64,000 nt of DNA from Gammaproteobacteria bacterium RIFCSPHIGHO2_12_FULL_63_22 (GTDB taxonomy: Bacteria; Pseudomonadota; Gammaproteobacteria; Xanthomonadales; Xanthomonadaceae), in contig MGYJ01000090.1 of assembly GCA_001801685.1 (NCBI GenBank), forward strand, positions 1 to 64,000, given 5' to 3'. The position numbers and the translations under genes are program-made. A model generated the notes under the pieces. It saw only the letters and a program-made list of their open reading frames with translations, did no database searches and was not told the origin of the DNA. Of the stretch, positions 41,009 to 50,194 are shown in pieces; the stretch's first letter is position 1, and every line of letters starts with the position of its first letter.

Positions 41009-43282
41009 ATGGGGATGTGGGCAAGACTAAGTGGGTGGTGGAACGGGCAGCCGTCGGCCGTACCGCAGCAACCCGCGCAGGGACTTGCTCTAATAGCAGT
41101 CGACGCATCGAGGCTTGATCGAAGCTATTCGACCGATTTGCCGATCCAATCGAGCGCCCAGGATCGTTTTTCGCGAGCCACGTTTGCCGAACGTATCGCC
41201 GATACCATTGTCTCGCGCGCAGACACGGCCGGGCTGGTGTTGGGCTTGTATGGGCCCTGGGGAGACGGTAAGACCTCGGTGCTCCACATGATCGAAGAGC
41301 ACCTTAACAAACGAGTCGACGTTGTGGTGACACGCTTCAACCCGTGGCAATTCACGTCGGAAGAACAGCTTCTGCGTGGCTTTTTCAACACCTTGGCTTC
41401 GGCCATCGGCGCCCGACTGACCTCCAGGCAGGAAGAAATCGGCGAGGCCTTGAAAAAGTACGGGAAGCTGCTGTCGATCGTGAGCGGCGGTGAGGCGGCC
41501 ACTACCTTGGGCGAAGCCTTGTCCACGACGACACTGGACCAACTCAAAGCACGAGTGGAAGGCTTCTTGGCCGACGGCAATGTGCGAGTGGTGGTGTTAA
41601 TCGATGACATCGATCGACTGGACCGGGCCGAAACGCACCTGATCTTCAAGCTCGTCAAACTGTCTGCGGGGTTCGCGCGCACGACCTATCTTTTGGCGTT
41701 CGACGACGCGGTCGTGGCCGCCGCCTTGGGGGAGCGTTACGGCGCCGGCGGCGATGCCGCCGGACGGGCCTTCCTGGAAAAAATAATCCAGGTACCTCTG
41801 CATTTGCCCTCGGCGGAGCCCGTCGCCCTGCGAGCGCTCGTCTTCGAGGGTATCGACCTCGCACTTGCGCAGGCCGACATCCATCTGCCACGTCCGCAAG
41901 TCGATGCCTTCGTCCTGCACTTCGGCAGCGTCGAGGAGAGTCTCACTACGCCACGTCAAGCACATCTGTACGCCAATTCGCTGTTGTTCGCTTTGCCGTT
42001 GGTCAAGGGTGAAGTAAACATCGTCGAATTCATGCTCATCGAGGCCCTGCGTTTGTTCCATCCCAAGCTGCACCGGGTCTTGCGCGATAACGCCTCTTTG
42101 CTACTCCGCGCTCGGGACCAGGACCGTGAGCAGCGCCAAAAGCAGATCAGGGACCTGATCGAGGAGGCGACGCCGGAGTTGACCCCTGAGCGGCGCCAGC
42201 ACCTGTTTTCGGGCCTGCTCAGTGCCTTGTTTCCCCGGATGAGCCAGATGGGTTACGACTCGGCATGGGAAGCACAATGGGCGCGCGAACAACGGGTGTG
42301 CTCCAGCACGTACTTCCACAAGTTTTTTGCGTACGGTGTCTCCGTCAGTCATATCTCCGACCGCGTCATCCAGGGCTTTCTGGACGCGCTGAGCGATCAA
42401 ACTGAGGAGGAACAAGATGCCGCCTTGCGCGCCTTGGCCACGCCTGAAGCCGTTGCCTCCCTCGTGCAACGCTTGCGTCAGCGAGAATCCCAGGTGCCCG
42501 GGAATGCCGGTCCGCCACTGGCCAAGCTCTTCGCTCGCAACGGTGCGCTCTTTCCGTTCGAGCGCGGAGCGCTTTCCTCGGGCGGGCCGCGCACGCAGGC
42601 GGCCATCGTCGTGTATCACTTGATCAAATCGGTACCGTTTACGCCGCCGAGATTGGATCTGGCCACCGACGCGTTGCGTCATGCGCAACCGGTGACCTTT
42701 GCCGTCGAATGCCTTCACTGGCTAGCGCCCAGCCCAAACAAGGCTGAAAGTGAGTGGGTATTTGACCAGGCAGACTTTGATCAATTGCGTGAACTCGTGG
42801 TGCGCGAGGTGATCGTTCCTGCCGACGCGCAGGAACCTTTGTATCGTCAGTTCGGATCGGAATGCACAACCTTGTATTGGCGGTGGCAAGAAGTCGACGC
42901 CACCGGTGTGTCTCTGCGTTTGCGTGCCTGCCTGGACGCCGGGCCGGAGGAGATCGACATCTTTCTTGACGCGTTCGTAGGCGAGGCGTGGGAACTGGGC
43001 ACGGGCTTGTCGCATCGCACGGACTTGGATCGGGGCGTGTACAACGAGCTTGGGAGACTGGTCGACCCGACGGATATCGCCCGCCGCTTACGGGAACGAC
43101 ACGGCGAACAGCTGGATGATCCGCAGTTTCGCCAAGGCAAAGACGTTGCCTTGGGGACCCGCATCGCCCATCAGTTTGCCTACCTGCATGTTCGAGCGCT
43201 CGCCGAGGCGCGCGAGCGCGCGGCAGCGGCGGCGCCGAGACGCGCGGACGAAGCGGACGACAACAGGTCCTCGTTCGCGTAA
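41009..43282 (+). CDS. KAP-family P-loop NTPase
   Basis: A 757-residue STAND-like ATPase. It has Walker A LGLYGPWGDGKTS, the KAP motif RFNPWQF, Walker B VVVLIDDIDRLD, and LLAFDDAVVAAAL as sensor region. No membrane helices were seen within the ATPase core, unlike many KAP proteins. The C-terminal 350 residues are helical and unassigned. ATG 41009 has AGGAG at 7 nt; the upstream in-frame ATG at 40970 lacks one. Plasmid PifA, which excludes phage T7, is a KAP protein, so an antiviral role is plausible. Confidence 0.85.
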   Translation: MGMWARLSGWWNGQPSAVPQQPAQGLALIAVDASRLDRSYSTDLPIQSSAQDRFSRATFAERIADTIVSRADTAGLVLGLYGPWGDGKTSVLHMIEEHLNKRVDVVVTRFNPWQFTSEEQLLRGFFNTLASAIGARLTSRQEEIGEALKKYGKLLSIVSGGEAATTLGEALSTTTLDQLKARVEGFLADGNVRVVVLIDDIDRLDRAETHLIFKLVKLSAGFARTTYLLAFDDAVVAAALGERYGAGGDAAGRAFLEKIIQVPLHLPSAEPVALRALVFEGIDLALAQADIHLPRPQVDAFVLHFGSVEESLTTPRQAHLYANSLLFALPLVKGEVNIVEFMLIEALRLFHPKLHRVLRDNASLLLRARDQDREQRQKQIRDLIEEATPELTPERRQHLFSGLLSALFPRMSQMGYDSAWEAQWAREQRVCSSTYFHKFFAYGVSVSHISDRVIQGFLDALSDQTEEEQDAALRALATPEAVASLVQRLRQRESQVPGNAGPPLAKLFARNGALFPFERGALSSGGPRTQAAIVVYHLIKSVPFTPPRLDLATDALRHAQPVTFAVECLHWLAPSPNKAESEWVFDQADFDQLRELVVREVIVPADAQEPLYRQFGSECTTLYWRWQEVDATGVSLRLRACLDAGPEEIDIFLDAFVGEAWELGTGLSHRTDLDRGVYNELGRLVDPTDIARRLRERHGEQLDDPQFRQGKDVALGTRIAHQFAYLHVRALAEARERAAAAAPRRADEADDNRSSFA

Positions 43283-43522
43283 GTCGCCGCTGGCCGGTAA
43301 TGTTGGCGGGGTGGCTGGGTCGTAAAACGTAATTTATCCAATTCCGCGGCCGAAGCAAGCGCGTCGCTTGCGTTCGCTGCCAACTTGCGCGACGCTTGCA
43401 AACAGGGGTTTTACCGCCTTGATTCGATCAGCGACCGACGCGGCGGGTGCGGTCGCAGCGCATCGAGTGCGTTAACGGGAAGAGTAGCGGAGGTAGTTCG
43501 CTACTGCGATGCGAGAAGCTTG

Positions 43523-44578
43523 ATGCGCAAGCTTGCTTGTTGTGCCCGGGTTTTGTCCCGGCGACGTCACGACACCGTTCCCGCCGCGTGGCCACGCCCG
43601 CTGGCGATTCTTTCGTTCGTCGCCGCCACGTTGATCGCGCCGCCACTCGCCGCGCAGACGATGGCGTTGGCGCGCGTTCCCGTCGACTGCGAAGGCAAGC
43701 CCAGCTGCGGTGACGACCCAAAACTCCGAGCCGTGCTCAAGCGCCATAAGGCGGTGATGCTGGCTGGGACGCCGCTGGAAGCCAACATCAATTTGAATCG
43801 CTGCGACGCCATGCGCGCCGACACCCCCGACTGGGGCCCGGCCGATGCCGTGGCGGGCGGTCACGCCGCCATTGAACAACTGAAAGCCGAAGCCCGCCTC
43901 GGCGTTCCGACCGACGGCACGCTGACCGTCGAGACCACCGCGTCCAGCACCAAGGAGCGCCATTTGGCGCGATGCTCGGTGACGCAGATCGGCGAGGCCT
44001 TCGGCCCGCCACGCGATTGCGTGACCATGGCCATCTTGACCCGCGACAAGGATTGGGTTCGCGGCTCCGAGCCTCCGCCACCACCCGAGCCAGGAGACGA
44101 GGACTTCCTGATGTGCCCAACCGCGGGCCACTTCCGGCAAGGCGGCGCCATTCAAATCGACTACGACGTGAAATCGCCCGGACCCCTCTTGCCCATGGCC
44201 AAAGCGATCCAGCGCGCCCTGGAAACCAAGCTGGGCTTGTCGGTGGAAATGGAGCAGGAACGAAACGCCGACTACGTCTCGCTGGTCGCGGCCAGCGGCA
44301 TGCACAACTCCAAGGTCCTGGCCACCGGCTGGCGCGAGATCATGGATTTCGATGTCTTCTTGGAATCGGACGAGGACACGCAGGTGGTTTCTGTGTCAGG
44401 CCGTTCGCACCTGCTGGTATGCCGCCAAGCCGTGTCGGACATGAGCAGCTACCACGGCCTGAGCGATGCCCAGCGCGCGATCTACCTGCGGTACCTGGAC
44501 ACTCTCGTTGCCGAGTCGATCGCCACCATTTGCCCCCGATTTCGGCGCATCGATGACAAGACACTTTCCTGCCACTAA
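43523..44578 (+). CDS. Secreted protein of unknown function, first of M6/SGNH cluster
   Basis: A 351-residue protein. After an Arg-rich start comes a hydrophobic segment and a signal cleavage region (LAILSFVAATLIAPPLAAQT). The mature part has scattered Cys pairs (CEGKPSC, RCDAM, RDC, LMC, LVC, TIC) suggesting disulfides, and no recognised domain. GAGAAG precedes ATG 43523; upstream open frame to 43385 looks noncoding. It is 12 bp upstream of a membrane-protein gene and probably opens a seven-gene transcript. Confidence 0.6.
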   Translation: MRKLACCARVLSRRRHDTVPAAWPRPLAILSFVAATLIAPPLAAQTMALARVPVDCEGKPSCGDDPKLRAVLKRHKAVMLAGTPLEANINLNRCDAMRADTPDWGPADAVAGGHAAIEQLKAEARLGVPTDGTLTVETTASSTKERHLARCSVTQIGEAFGPPRDCVTMAILTRDKDWVRGSEPPPPPEPGDEDFLMCPTAGHFRQGGAIQIDYDVKSPGPLLPMAKAIQRALETKLGLSVEMEQERNADYVSLVAASGMHNSKVLATGWREIMDFDVFLESDEDTQVVSVSGRSHLLVCRQAVSDMSSYHGLSDAQRAIYLRYLDTLVAESIATICPRFRRIDDKTLSCH

Positions 44579-44590
44579 GGACCGCCCACC

Positions 44591-45034
44591 ATGACTCTGG
44601 ATGCGGCACGCAAATGGTTGATCCTGGCTAATCTGGTGGTGATCGGCGCGCAGTTGGTGTTCCTCTTCCTCGCGCCGGCGCTGGGCTATCCGTTGCAAAG
44701 CCCGAAGAACCTCGAGCTGCTGCAGATCATCACCCCTGTGTTTGTTGGCTACCTGGGCGCGGCCGCCCACTTTGTCTTCAAGCATCCCACGCCAGCCCTC
44801 CGGGCCAAGAACCAATACCTTGGGCTTCTGATCAAGGGACCTTTCATCGTCTACGGCCTGGCGGCGGTGGCGATCTTTGTCAATTTCGGCTTGAGCAACC
44901 GGGCGGATGCGCAGATTGGCGAAGGCATGTCGATCGAAGCGCTCACGGGTTCGATGACCTTGTGCTTGGCCGTGCTCACCGGTGTTACCGGCGTTCTCAA
45001 CGCCTACCTATTCGCCAGTCCTCAACAAACTTGA
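44591..45034 (+). CDS. Four-helix membrane protein, unknown
   Basis: A 147-residue protein with four membrane helices (WLILANLVVIGAQLVFLFLA; IITPVFVGYLGAAAHFVF; LLIKGPFIVYGLAAVAIFVNF; TGSMTLCLAVLTGVTGVLNAYLF). No family recognised. It follows the secreted protein by 12 bp and precedes the M6 protease gene by 27 bp. It may anchor the system in the inner membrane. Confidence 0.65.
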   Translation: MTLDAARKWLILANLVVIGAQLVFLFLAPALGYPLQSPKNLELLQIITPVFVGYLGAAAHFVFKHPTPALRAKNQYLGLLIKGPFIVYGLAAVAIFVNFGLSNRADAQIGEGMSIEALTGSMTLCLAVLTGVTGVLNAYLFASPQQT

Positions 45035-45061
45035 ACTCGTCAGCCGTCGGGAGGAATCGTC

Positions 45062-46516
45062 ATGTTGATCAGCCGCAAGCCCATTCGCACCCATTCGTGC
45101 ACTCACGCCAAGTGCAAGGTGCCGCCCTCGCCAGAACTCATGGCCAAGCTGCTCGAGCGCTATCACGAGTTGCTCGAGCAAGACCGGGTCCCGAAAAACC
45201 TGACGTTCAAGCAGTTCTTCGATGTCTGGGCGTCGCGCCGACGCGGCGAGGATGTTATCGGCTTGGACGATGGCAGCCTCAAATCGGGTCCGGCCGCGGC
45301 CGTCCAGCTCATCGATCGACCGAAGAAGGAACTGCGCGGCACGGTGCGCACCTTGGTGTTGTTGGTGGACTTTCCAGACGCTGAGCACAACGCCGTCAAT
45401 TCGCTCGCGCACTACAAGCGCATGCTCTTCGGCCTGGATGGCCAGTTCCCCACCGGCTCGATGCGCGAGTACTACCGCGCCATCAGCAACTACAAGCCCA
45501 ACGCGACCGCCTCCAAGGTCAAAGGCATCGACATCGATGGCGAAGTCTACGGCTGGTTCCGACTGCCGCAAAAGCTGTCCTATTACGCCGGCGACTCGTC
45601 GGGCATGGCCGAAGCCTACCCACGCAACGCCCAAGGTATGGCCGAAGACGCCATTGCCGCGGCGAAAGAAGCCGGCGTGGACTTCACCGACTACGACGCG
45701 CTCGGTGAAAAAGTGGTCACGGCGCTTTTTATCATCCACGCAGGCGCCGGCGCCGAAGAGTCCGGCGAAACGTCCGATATCTGGAGCCACAAGTGGACCC
45801 TGCACAAGGACATCACCGTCGCCACGGGCATAAAGGTGAAGACCTACCTAACGGTACCGGAAGATTGTCGCGTCGGCGTGTGCGCACACGAATGGGGGCA
45901 TTTGGCCGCTCGCTGGGCCGACTACTACGATACCGGCGATATCAAGAATATGACCTCCAATGGCCTGGGTAGTTACTGCCTGATGGCAGGTGGCTCGTGG
46001 GCCAACGGCGGCACGACGCCAGCGCTCCCCAACGGCATGCTGCGGATGTTCCATTCATGGATCGCCCCGCGAGTGCTCGCCAAGAGCGCCAAGGGCCTTG
46101 AGCTCAAGCCGGCAGCAGAAGGCGGCGACTGCCTGATCGTGGCCAAAGCCAAAGGGCTGAAGAACGGCCAGTACGTCCTGATCGAGTACCGGCGGCGGCG
46201 GCGGCAAGACACGTATCTGCCCGACGAAGGGGTGGCGATCTACGTCGTCGATGAATCCATCAAGGACGTCAACGACGAAGGCCATCTGGCCATCGAGCTG
46301 CTACAGGCTGATGGCAAGCGGGACCTGGCCGCGATCTTCAACCAAGGCAACTCAGGCGACGCCGGTGATTTATACCCCTCCGACGCGGCCTCCCAGATCG
46401 GACAAAAGTCGGTCCCGCCGCTGAACACCCCGCAAGGCAAATGGAGTGGTGTGTCCATCAAGGTGCTGGGCACCCCCGGTGCAGCCACCATGAAGCTCGA
46501 CGTGACCATAGCCTGA
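45062..46516 (+). CDS. M6-type (immune inhibitor A-like) metalloprotease
   Basis: A 484-residue protein. VRTLVLLVDFPD and MREYYRAISNYK are M6 peptidase hallmarks, and VCAHEWGHLAARWADYYD carries the zinc site (His276, Glu277, His280). SYCLMAGGSWAN matches the Met-turn region and the C-terminus is beta-rich. There is no signal peptide, whereas known M6 enzymes are secreted, so it either acts in the cytoplasm or leaves by another route. The Cys/His-rich start (THSCTHAKC) is unusual. SD GGGAGG precedes ATG 45062. Confidence 0.85.
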   Translation: MLISRKPIRTHSCTHAKCKVPPSPELMAKLLERYHELLEQDRVPKNLTFKQFFDVWASRRRGEDVIGLDDGSLKSGPAAAVQLIDRPKKELRGTVRTLVLLVDFPDAEHNAVNSLAHYKRMLFGLDGQFPTGSMREYYRAISNYKPNATASKVKGIDIDGEVYGWFRLPQKLSYYAGDSSGMAEAYPRNAQGMAEDAIAAAKEAGVDFTDYDALGEKVVTALFIIHAGAGAEESGETSDIWSHKWTLHKDITVATGIKVKTYLTVPEDCRVGVCAHEWGHLAARWADYYDTGDIKNMTSNGLGSYCLMAGGSWANGGTTPALPNGMLRMFHSWIAPRVLAKSAKGLELKPAAEGGDCLIVAKAKGLKNGQYVLIEYRRRRRQDTYLPDEGVAIYVVDESIKDVNDEGHLAIELLQADGKRDLAAIFNQGNSGDAGDLYPSDAASQIGQKSVPPLNTPQGKWSGVSIKVLGTPGAATMKLDVTIA

Positions 46517-46542
46517 TTTTCCGCACACTGTTGGAGAACGAA

Positions 46543-47496
46543 ATGGCAAGCAAGCCCGGTGCAGCGCGTGCGATCAAGTTGGGAAAAGACCTGGCAGCCG
46601 AGGCGCTCGCACGCCGGCGCGGCGCCGAGAAAACCCGCAAGGCCGCGGTAGCCCGCTTGGTCCCGCCGGGTCCGGGCAAGGCCGCGCCCCCCAAGGCCAC
46701 ACGGGGCAAGCTCGCGGCGACGCTGGCGATGCGAGCGCCCGCGCGCTCGGCGGGCACGCTGATCTGCGAGGGCGACTCCTGGTTTGACTATCCGTTCCAC
46801 GACGTGCTCAAGCAGCTGGAGGATGGGTACGCCTACGAGATCGAGACCGTCGCGCACAAGGGCGATTGCGTGGAGGAGATGGCTTATAGCGGTGGCCAGC
46901 TAGACGATTTCACCCGGCGCGTGGCGAAGGTGCTGCGCTCGGGCGTGAGTCCCAAGGCAATCTTGCTGTCCGGTGGCGGCAACGATATCGCGGGCGATGA
47001 GTTCGCGATATTGCTCAATCACGCGGCCTCCGGAACGCCCGGGTTAAACGAATCCATCGTCACCGGCGTGATTGACGAGCGCCTGTTCGACGCCTACGTG
47101 GCGATCTTGTCGGCCGTCAACACCATCTGCAAGCACATGGTGGGTCGCGTGGTGCCGGTGGTCCTGCACGGCTATGACTATCCTGTTCCTGACGGGCGGG
47201 GCTTCGGCGGCGGATTCGGACCCTTGCCCGGACCGTGGCTGGAGCCCGGGTTCCGGGTCAAGGGCTACGCGGCGATGGACGAGCGCAAGACCCACATCAA
47301 CAGCCTGATCGATCGCTTCAATGTGATGGTCGGGCGCGTGGTCAAGCTGCCGGCTTTTACCAACGCCACCCATCTGGACTTGCGCAAGACCTTGTCCAAT
47401 GGCACGGACTACAAGAATTGGTGGGCGAATGAGCTGCACCCCACCAAGAAGGGCTTTGACCTGGTGGCGGCCAGGTACGCCGCCGTCATAGGCTAG
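46543..47496 (+). CDS. SGNH/GDSL-type hydrolase
   Basis: A 317-residue protein. A basic Ala/Lys/Arg-rich N-terminal 70 residues precedes the hydrolase: ICEGDSWFDYP (nucleophile Ser79), ILLSGGGNDIAGDEF (block III Gly and Asn) and WWANELHPTKKGFDLVA (catalytic His; the usual Asp of DxxH reads Asn here). GGAG precedes ATG 46543, 26 bp after the protease stop. No signal peptide. It could be an esterase acting on lipid or cell-wall acyl groups. The constant pairing with the M6 gene here suggests joint action. Confidence 0.85.
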   Translation: MASKPGAARAIKLGKDLAAEALARRRGAEKTRKAAVARLVPPGPGKAAPPKATRGKLAATLAMRAPARSAGTLICEGDSWFDYPFHDVLKQLEDGYAYEIETVAHKGDCVEEMAYSGGQLDDFTRRVAKVLRSGVSPKAILLSGGGNDIAGDEFAILLNHAASGTPGLNESIVTGVIDERLFDAYVAILSAVNTICKHMVGRVVPVVLHGYDYPVPDGRGFGGGFGPLPGPWLEPGFRVKGYAAMDERKTHINSLIDRFNVMVGRVVKLPAFTNATHLDLRKTLSNGTDYKNWWANELHPTKKGFDLVAARYAAVIG

Positions 47497-47534
47497 CCTG
47501 GCTCGGGCTCGGTTCAACCTTCAGGAGAAACGCC

Positions 47535-47846
47535 ATGCCTACCGCGCTTTCACCCCGAACTCAGATCACGATCGCCGTGATCGGCGCCGTAGGCGCCTTG
47601 CTAGTCGCACTCGTCGCCAAGTGGCCCTTCGGTGGATCGGATGCCGCAGCATCGGCCGCCGAACGGCAAGTCAGTGCGTGCGCCGATGCCAATAGCGACA
47701 TCACGGCTGCCGCCAACGCCACGGTCGTGAACTGTGCGGCGGTGGGCGGGGACATGACCGTGGGCGCATCGCCAAAACCTGAGCCCGCCGCCGCGCCAGC
47801 GGCCAAGGATGCCAATGCGCCACCCCCACAAGCTCCGCAGCCCTAG
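47535..47846 (+). CDS. Small membrane-anchored Ala/Pro-rich protein
   Basis: A 103-residue protein with one helix (ITIAVIGAVGALLVALVAKW), then a periplasmic or cytoplasmic Ala-rich tail with two Cys (SACADANSD; VVNCAAVGG) and a Pro/Ala-rich end. AGGAG precedes ATG 47535. Its 3' end overlaps the following lipoprotein gene by about 35 bp. No family recognised. Confidence 0.6.
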   Translation: MPTALSPRTQITIAVIGAVGALLVALVAKWPFGGSDAAASAAERQVSACADANSDITAAANATVVNCAAVGGDMTVGASPKPEPAAAPAAKDANAPPPQAPQP

Positions 47847-48693
47847 CATTACTTGCGCTGCCGTTCTGGTGGCCCTGGCAGGCTGTTCGAAGCCGGAGAC
47901 GCCCGCACCCGAGTCGGTGGTGGTTCACGCCGGGCCATGCTCGATCGTGCTGACCAACCCCAAGGTCGGCCGCAACCTGAAAGTTGACAACCACTGCACA
48001 GTGCCGGAAGAGCGCGCCATCGTCGAAGATCTTTTCACGCTGCCCTTCGCGCAAAACTGCGGCTACTACTATCCCAAGCTATGGCACGTGGTGGAAGGTT
48101 CCCCGGAATTCTCGCTCCACATCGAGCCACCGCGCGGCAATTACTTTTCTAAATATCACTTCGGTTTCGAGGCCTCGCCGCGCAGCACCAGTTGGTACGA
48201 AGAACTGTTCTTGAATGCGACCAGCGATGACGTGGACTATGAGCAGCACGTCAAGCCGATGGGAGTTTCCAAGGAGACCTTCGCACAACTAAAAGCCTTG
48301 CGTGAGGCCCACCCGGGCAGCTTTTTCACGCCGGATTTCATGGCCCGCGTTAATCAGTCCCCCAATGAGCCGACCTCAGAGACCTTATTGGGGACCTTGC
48401 CCGTGCGCACGATCCTGCAATACGAAGACGGGACCGAGACAGAAGCGGGTGATGTGCCGATCTACCGTGATGAAGAGGGCGGTCTCCACGTCGCGGTGGT
48501 TATTTTCCCCGAGATCCAGGCGTATCCCGATCTCAGCTCCGAGTACCGAACCCGAGGCGATTCCTTTACGTGCACGGCCGATGCGGGGATGGATAAGGCG
48601 GTTTTCTCGGACCTTTGTGCCGGGCTCATCGAACGAACCACCCTGAGCGACAACTACGATCAGAAGAGTGCCTGTTTCGATCGGGAAGAGTAA
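47809..48693 (+). CDS. Lipoprotein of unknown function
   Basis: A 294-residue protein. The N-terminus ends in VLVALAGC, a lipobox, so it should be a lipid-anchored protein of the inner or outer membrane. The mature part contains CSIVLTNPKVG, NHCTVPEERAIVEDLF, PFAQNCGYYY and an ESxT region, with several Cys but no known domain. Start 47809 or 47815 overlaps the previous gene. It belongs to the M6/SGNH cluster by spacing. Confidence 0.65.
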   Translation: MPMRHPHKLRSPSITCAAVLVALAGCSKPETPAPESVVVHAGPCSIVLTNPKVGRNLKVDNHCTVPEERAIVEDLFTLPFAQNCGYYYPKLWHVVEGSPEFSLHIEPPRGNYFSKYHFGFEASPRSTSWYEELFLNATSDDVDYEQHVKPMGVSKETFAQLKALREAHPGSFFTPDFMARVNQSPNEPTSETLLGTLPVRTILQYEDGTETEAGDVPIYRDEEGGLHVAVVIFPEIQAYPDLSSEYRTRGDSFTCTADAGMDKAVFSDLCAGLIERTTLSDNYDQKSACFDREE

Positions 48694-48735
48694 GCTTTGG
48701 CGCGTGTCTTTCGTCCCCAGTTCGATCGAGTCGCT

Positions 48736-49260
48736 ATGGAACTTCGTTGCGCCATGACAGGCAAGGTGTTGGATGATCCCTCCGACGGCATCTACGACGA
48801 TGGCGAGTGGATCCATTGGGACTGGATCAACGGGCAAATCGAAGACCAGGAACTGCGAGCGGAATTTCCCCATGCCGACATTGAGCTGATTCATTCCTTC
48901 GAATTGCTCGTTTCCGCCGCGGTGTCGTACAGGGACTTGACGGGTCGCTATTTGCAGATCTGGGGCGAGTTGGGCGAGTTCTATGCCGAGATCAAGTATG
49001 GCCTTCGGCGCCACAAGCCTCACGCGCCCGGTTCCGACGGCAAGATTGGCAATGCCTTCGTGGAAGTAAAGACCATTTCACCGGAAAAGGGCACCGGATC
49101 GGTGCAGGTCAAGCGCGCCGGCAACTTCGGTCAGCTCATCGTGGTAAAGATCTCGCCTGACTTTGAATTCGAAGCACGCTTGGTCGAGCGCAAGAACTTG
49201 CGCAAGGGCACGGGCAAACACGCTCGTTTGCGCTGGGACGACGCCCCGGCAGCGAAATAG
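48736..49260 (+). CDS. Possible PD-(D/E)xK-fold protein
   Basis: A 174-residue protein beginning MELRCAMTGKVLDDPSDG. GSDGKIGNAFVEVKTISP (Asp ... Glu-x-Lys) followed by VQVKRAGNFGQLIVVKIS resembles a PD-(D/E)xK nuclease core. A TTG at 48697, 3 nt after the lipoprotein stop, is an alternative start that would add 13 residues. It ends the series of closely spaced genes from 43.5 kb. Nuclease activity is a guess from the motif. Confidence 0.55.
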   Translation: MELRCAMTGKVLDDPSDGIYDDGEWIHWDWINGQIEDQELRAEFPHADIELIHSFELLVSAAVSYRDLTGRYLQIWGELGEFYAEIKYGLRRHKPHAPGSDGKIGNAFVEVKTISPEKGTGSVQVKRAGNFGQLIVVKISPDFEFEARLVERKNLRKGTGKHARLRWDDAPAAK

Positions 49261-49355
49261 GACGTCAACGCCCCACGCGGTTGGCCGTCACCTGCGATGC
49301 AGTGGGGCTATCCCCCGCGAGTCGCGTCAAGCTGCGCTTGCGACGCCCCAAGCAC

Positions 49356-50003
49356 CTAGAACGGTAGTTCCTGCCGATCGGCGACTTTCAGAAACCGCAG
49401 TGCACCTTTTGCCCATAGATCTCCGCAACGTGCTGCCCGGGTAACGGCGCCCGGCCCATGGAGATGCCAAGACCAGTGTGGGGTCGGGCGCGTGGTCGCG
49501 ACCTGGGCCAGAATCGATCGAAATCGACTCAAGTTCTCGATCAACGGATCATCGGACGGCAGTTCGGCATCGGCGTGCCAGCGGTGGTGTGCTCGATAGC
49601 GAAGGTACAACGGTAGTGGCGCCGACAGTCCCCAGTTCAGCGGAGGAATGGACGCCGCGTCGAGGCGCGAACTTCGCGGCAAGTAGCTAGGGCCAAGATC
49701 GAGCCTTCGTCCGTCGGCTTCAACCCAAAAATGCGATGGGACGTTGGCCGTCGGCGTGCCAAACCCTTCCATCAGGCTCTGACGGCCGTCTTTGGACACG
49801 CTAAAGCACAAAAAGTCGCCGCTCAAGATTTCCGCGGATTGACCGGCGGCGCGGAGCAGGTCACGTACCCCGAAGGAGGCATACATGCAGCGGGCATCGA
49901 AGTCGTCTGGGAAGGTAACTCTGAGTGCGGCATCGACCGTTGCCAATGTGCGCTCGATCTCAACGTGATCCATTCGGGCCTCCATGAATGGAATGACGAA
50001 CAA
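49356..50003 (-). CDS. Transglutaminase/cysteine-protease-like protein, unknown
   Basis: A 215-residue protein. ARCMYASFGVRDLLRAAG, SHFWVEADGRRLDLGPSYLP contain Cys, His and Asp in the order used by transglutaminase-like proteases. No signal peptide. Several ATGs are possible (50003, 49985, 49973). Alone on its strand between the M6 cluster and a region of small genes. The fold call is tentative. Confidence 0.5.
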   Translation of the reverse strand: MFVIPFMEARMDHVEIERTLATVDAALRVTFPDDFDARCMYASFGVRDLLRAAGQSAEILSGDFLCFSVSKDGRQSLMEGFGTPTANVPSHFWVEADGRRLDLGPSYLPRSSRLDAASIPPLNWGLSAPLPLYLRYRAHHRWHADAELPSDDPLIENLSRFRSILAQVATTRPTPHWSWHLHGPGAVTRAARCGDLWAKGALRFLKVADRQELPF

Positions 50004-50194
50004 AAGTGCTGAGCGCCACGCGATTCAGCACACGAGCATCGTACGTAACTTCAAACCCGCGTGTCGCCTATGCAAACGCCAAGCGAGGAAGGGACCCGAC
50101 GCTCTGCCAATGGAGCAACGAGCGCGCTAAAAGTCGCCCGAATCGCCGACGCCGCCGTGGCTTGTCGCTTGGCGGCGCTATCGCCGCGCTCGAC

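Noticed and set aside
50101-50116. tRNA-like D-arm on the minus strand (GCTCCATTGGCAGAGC)
   Set aside because: No matching acceptor stem, anticodon stem or T-arm could be paired around it, so it is not a tRNA gene and too short to claim as an attachment site.
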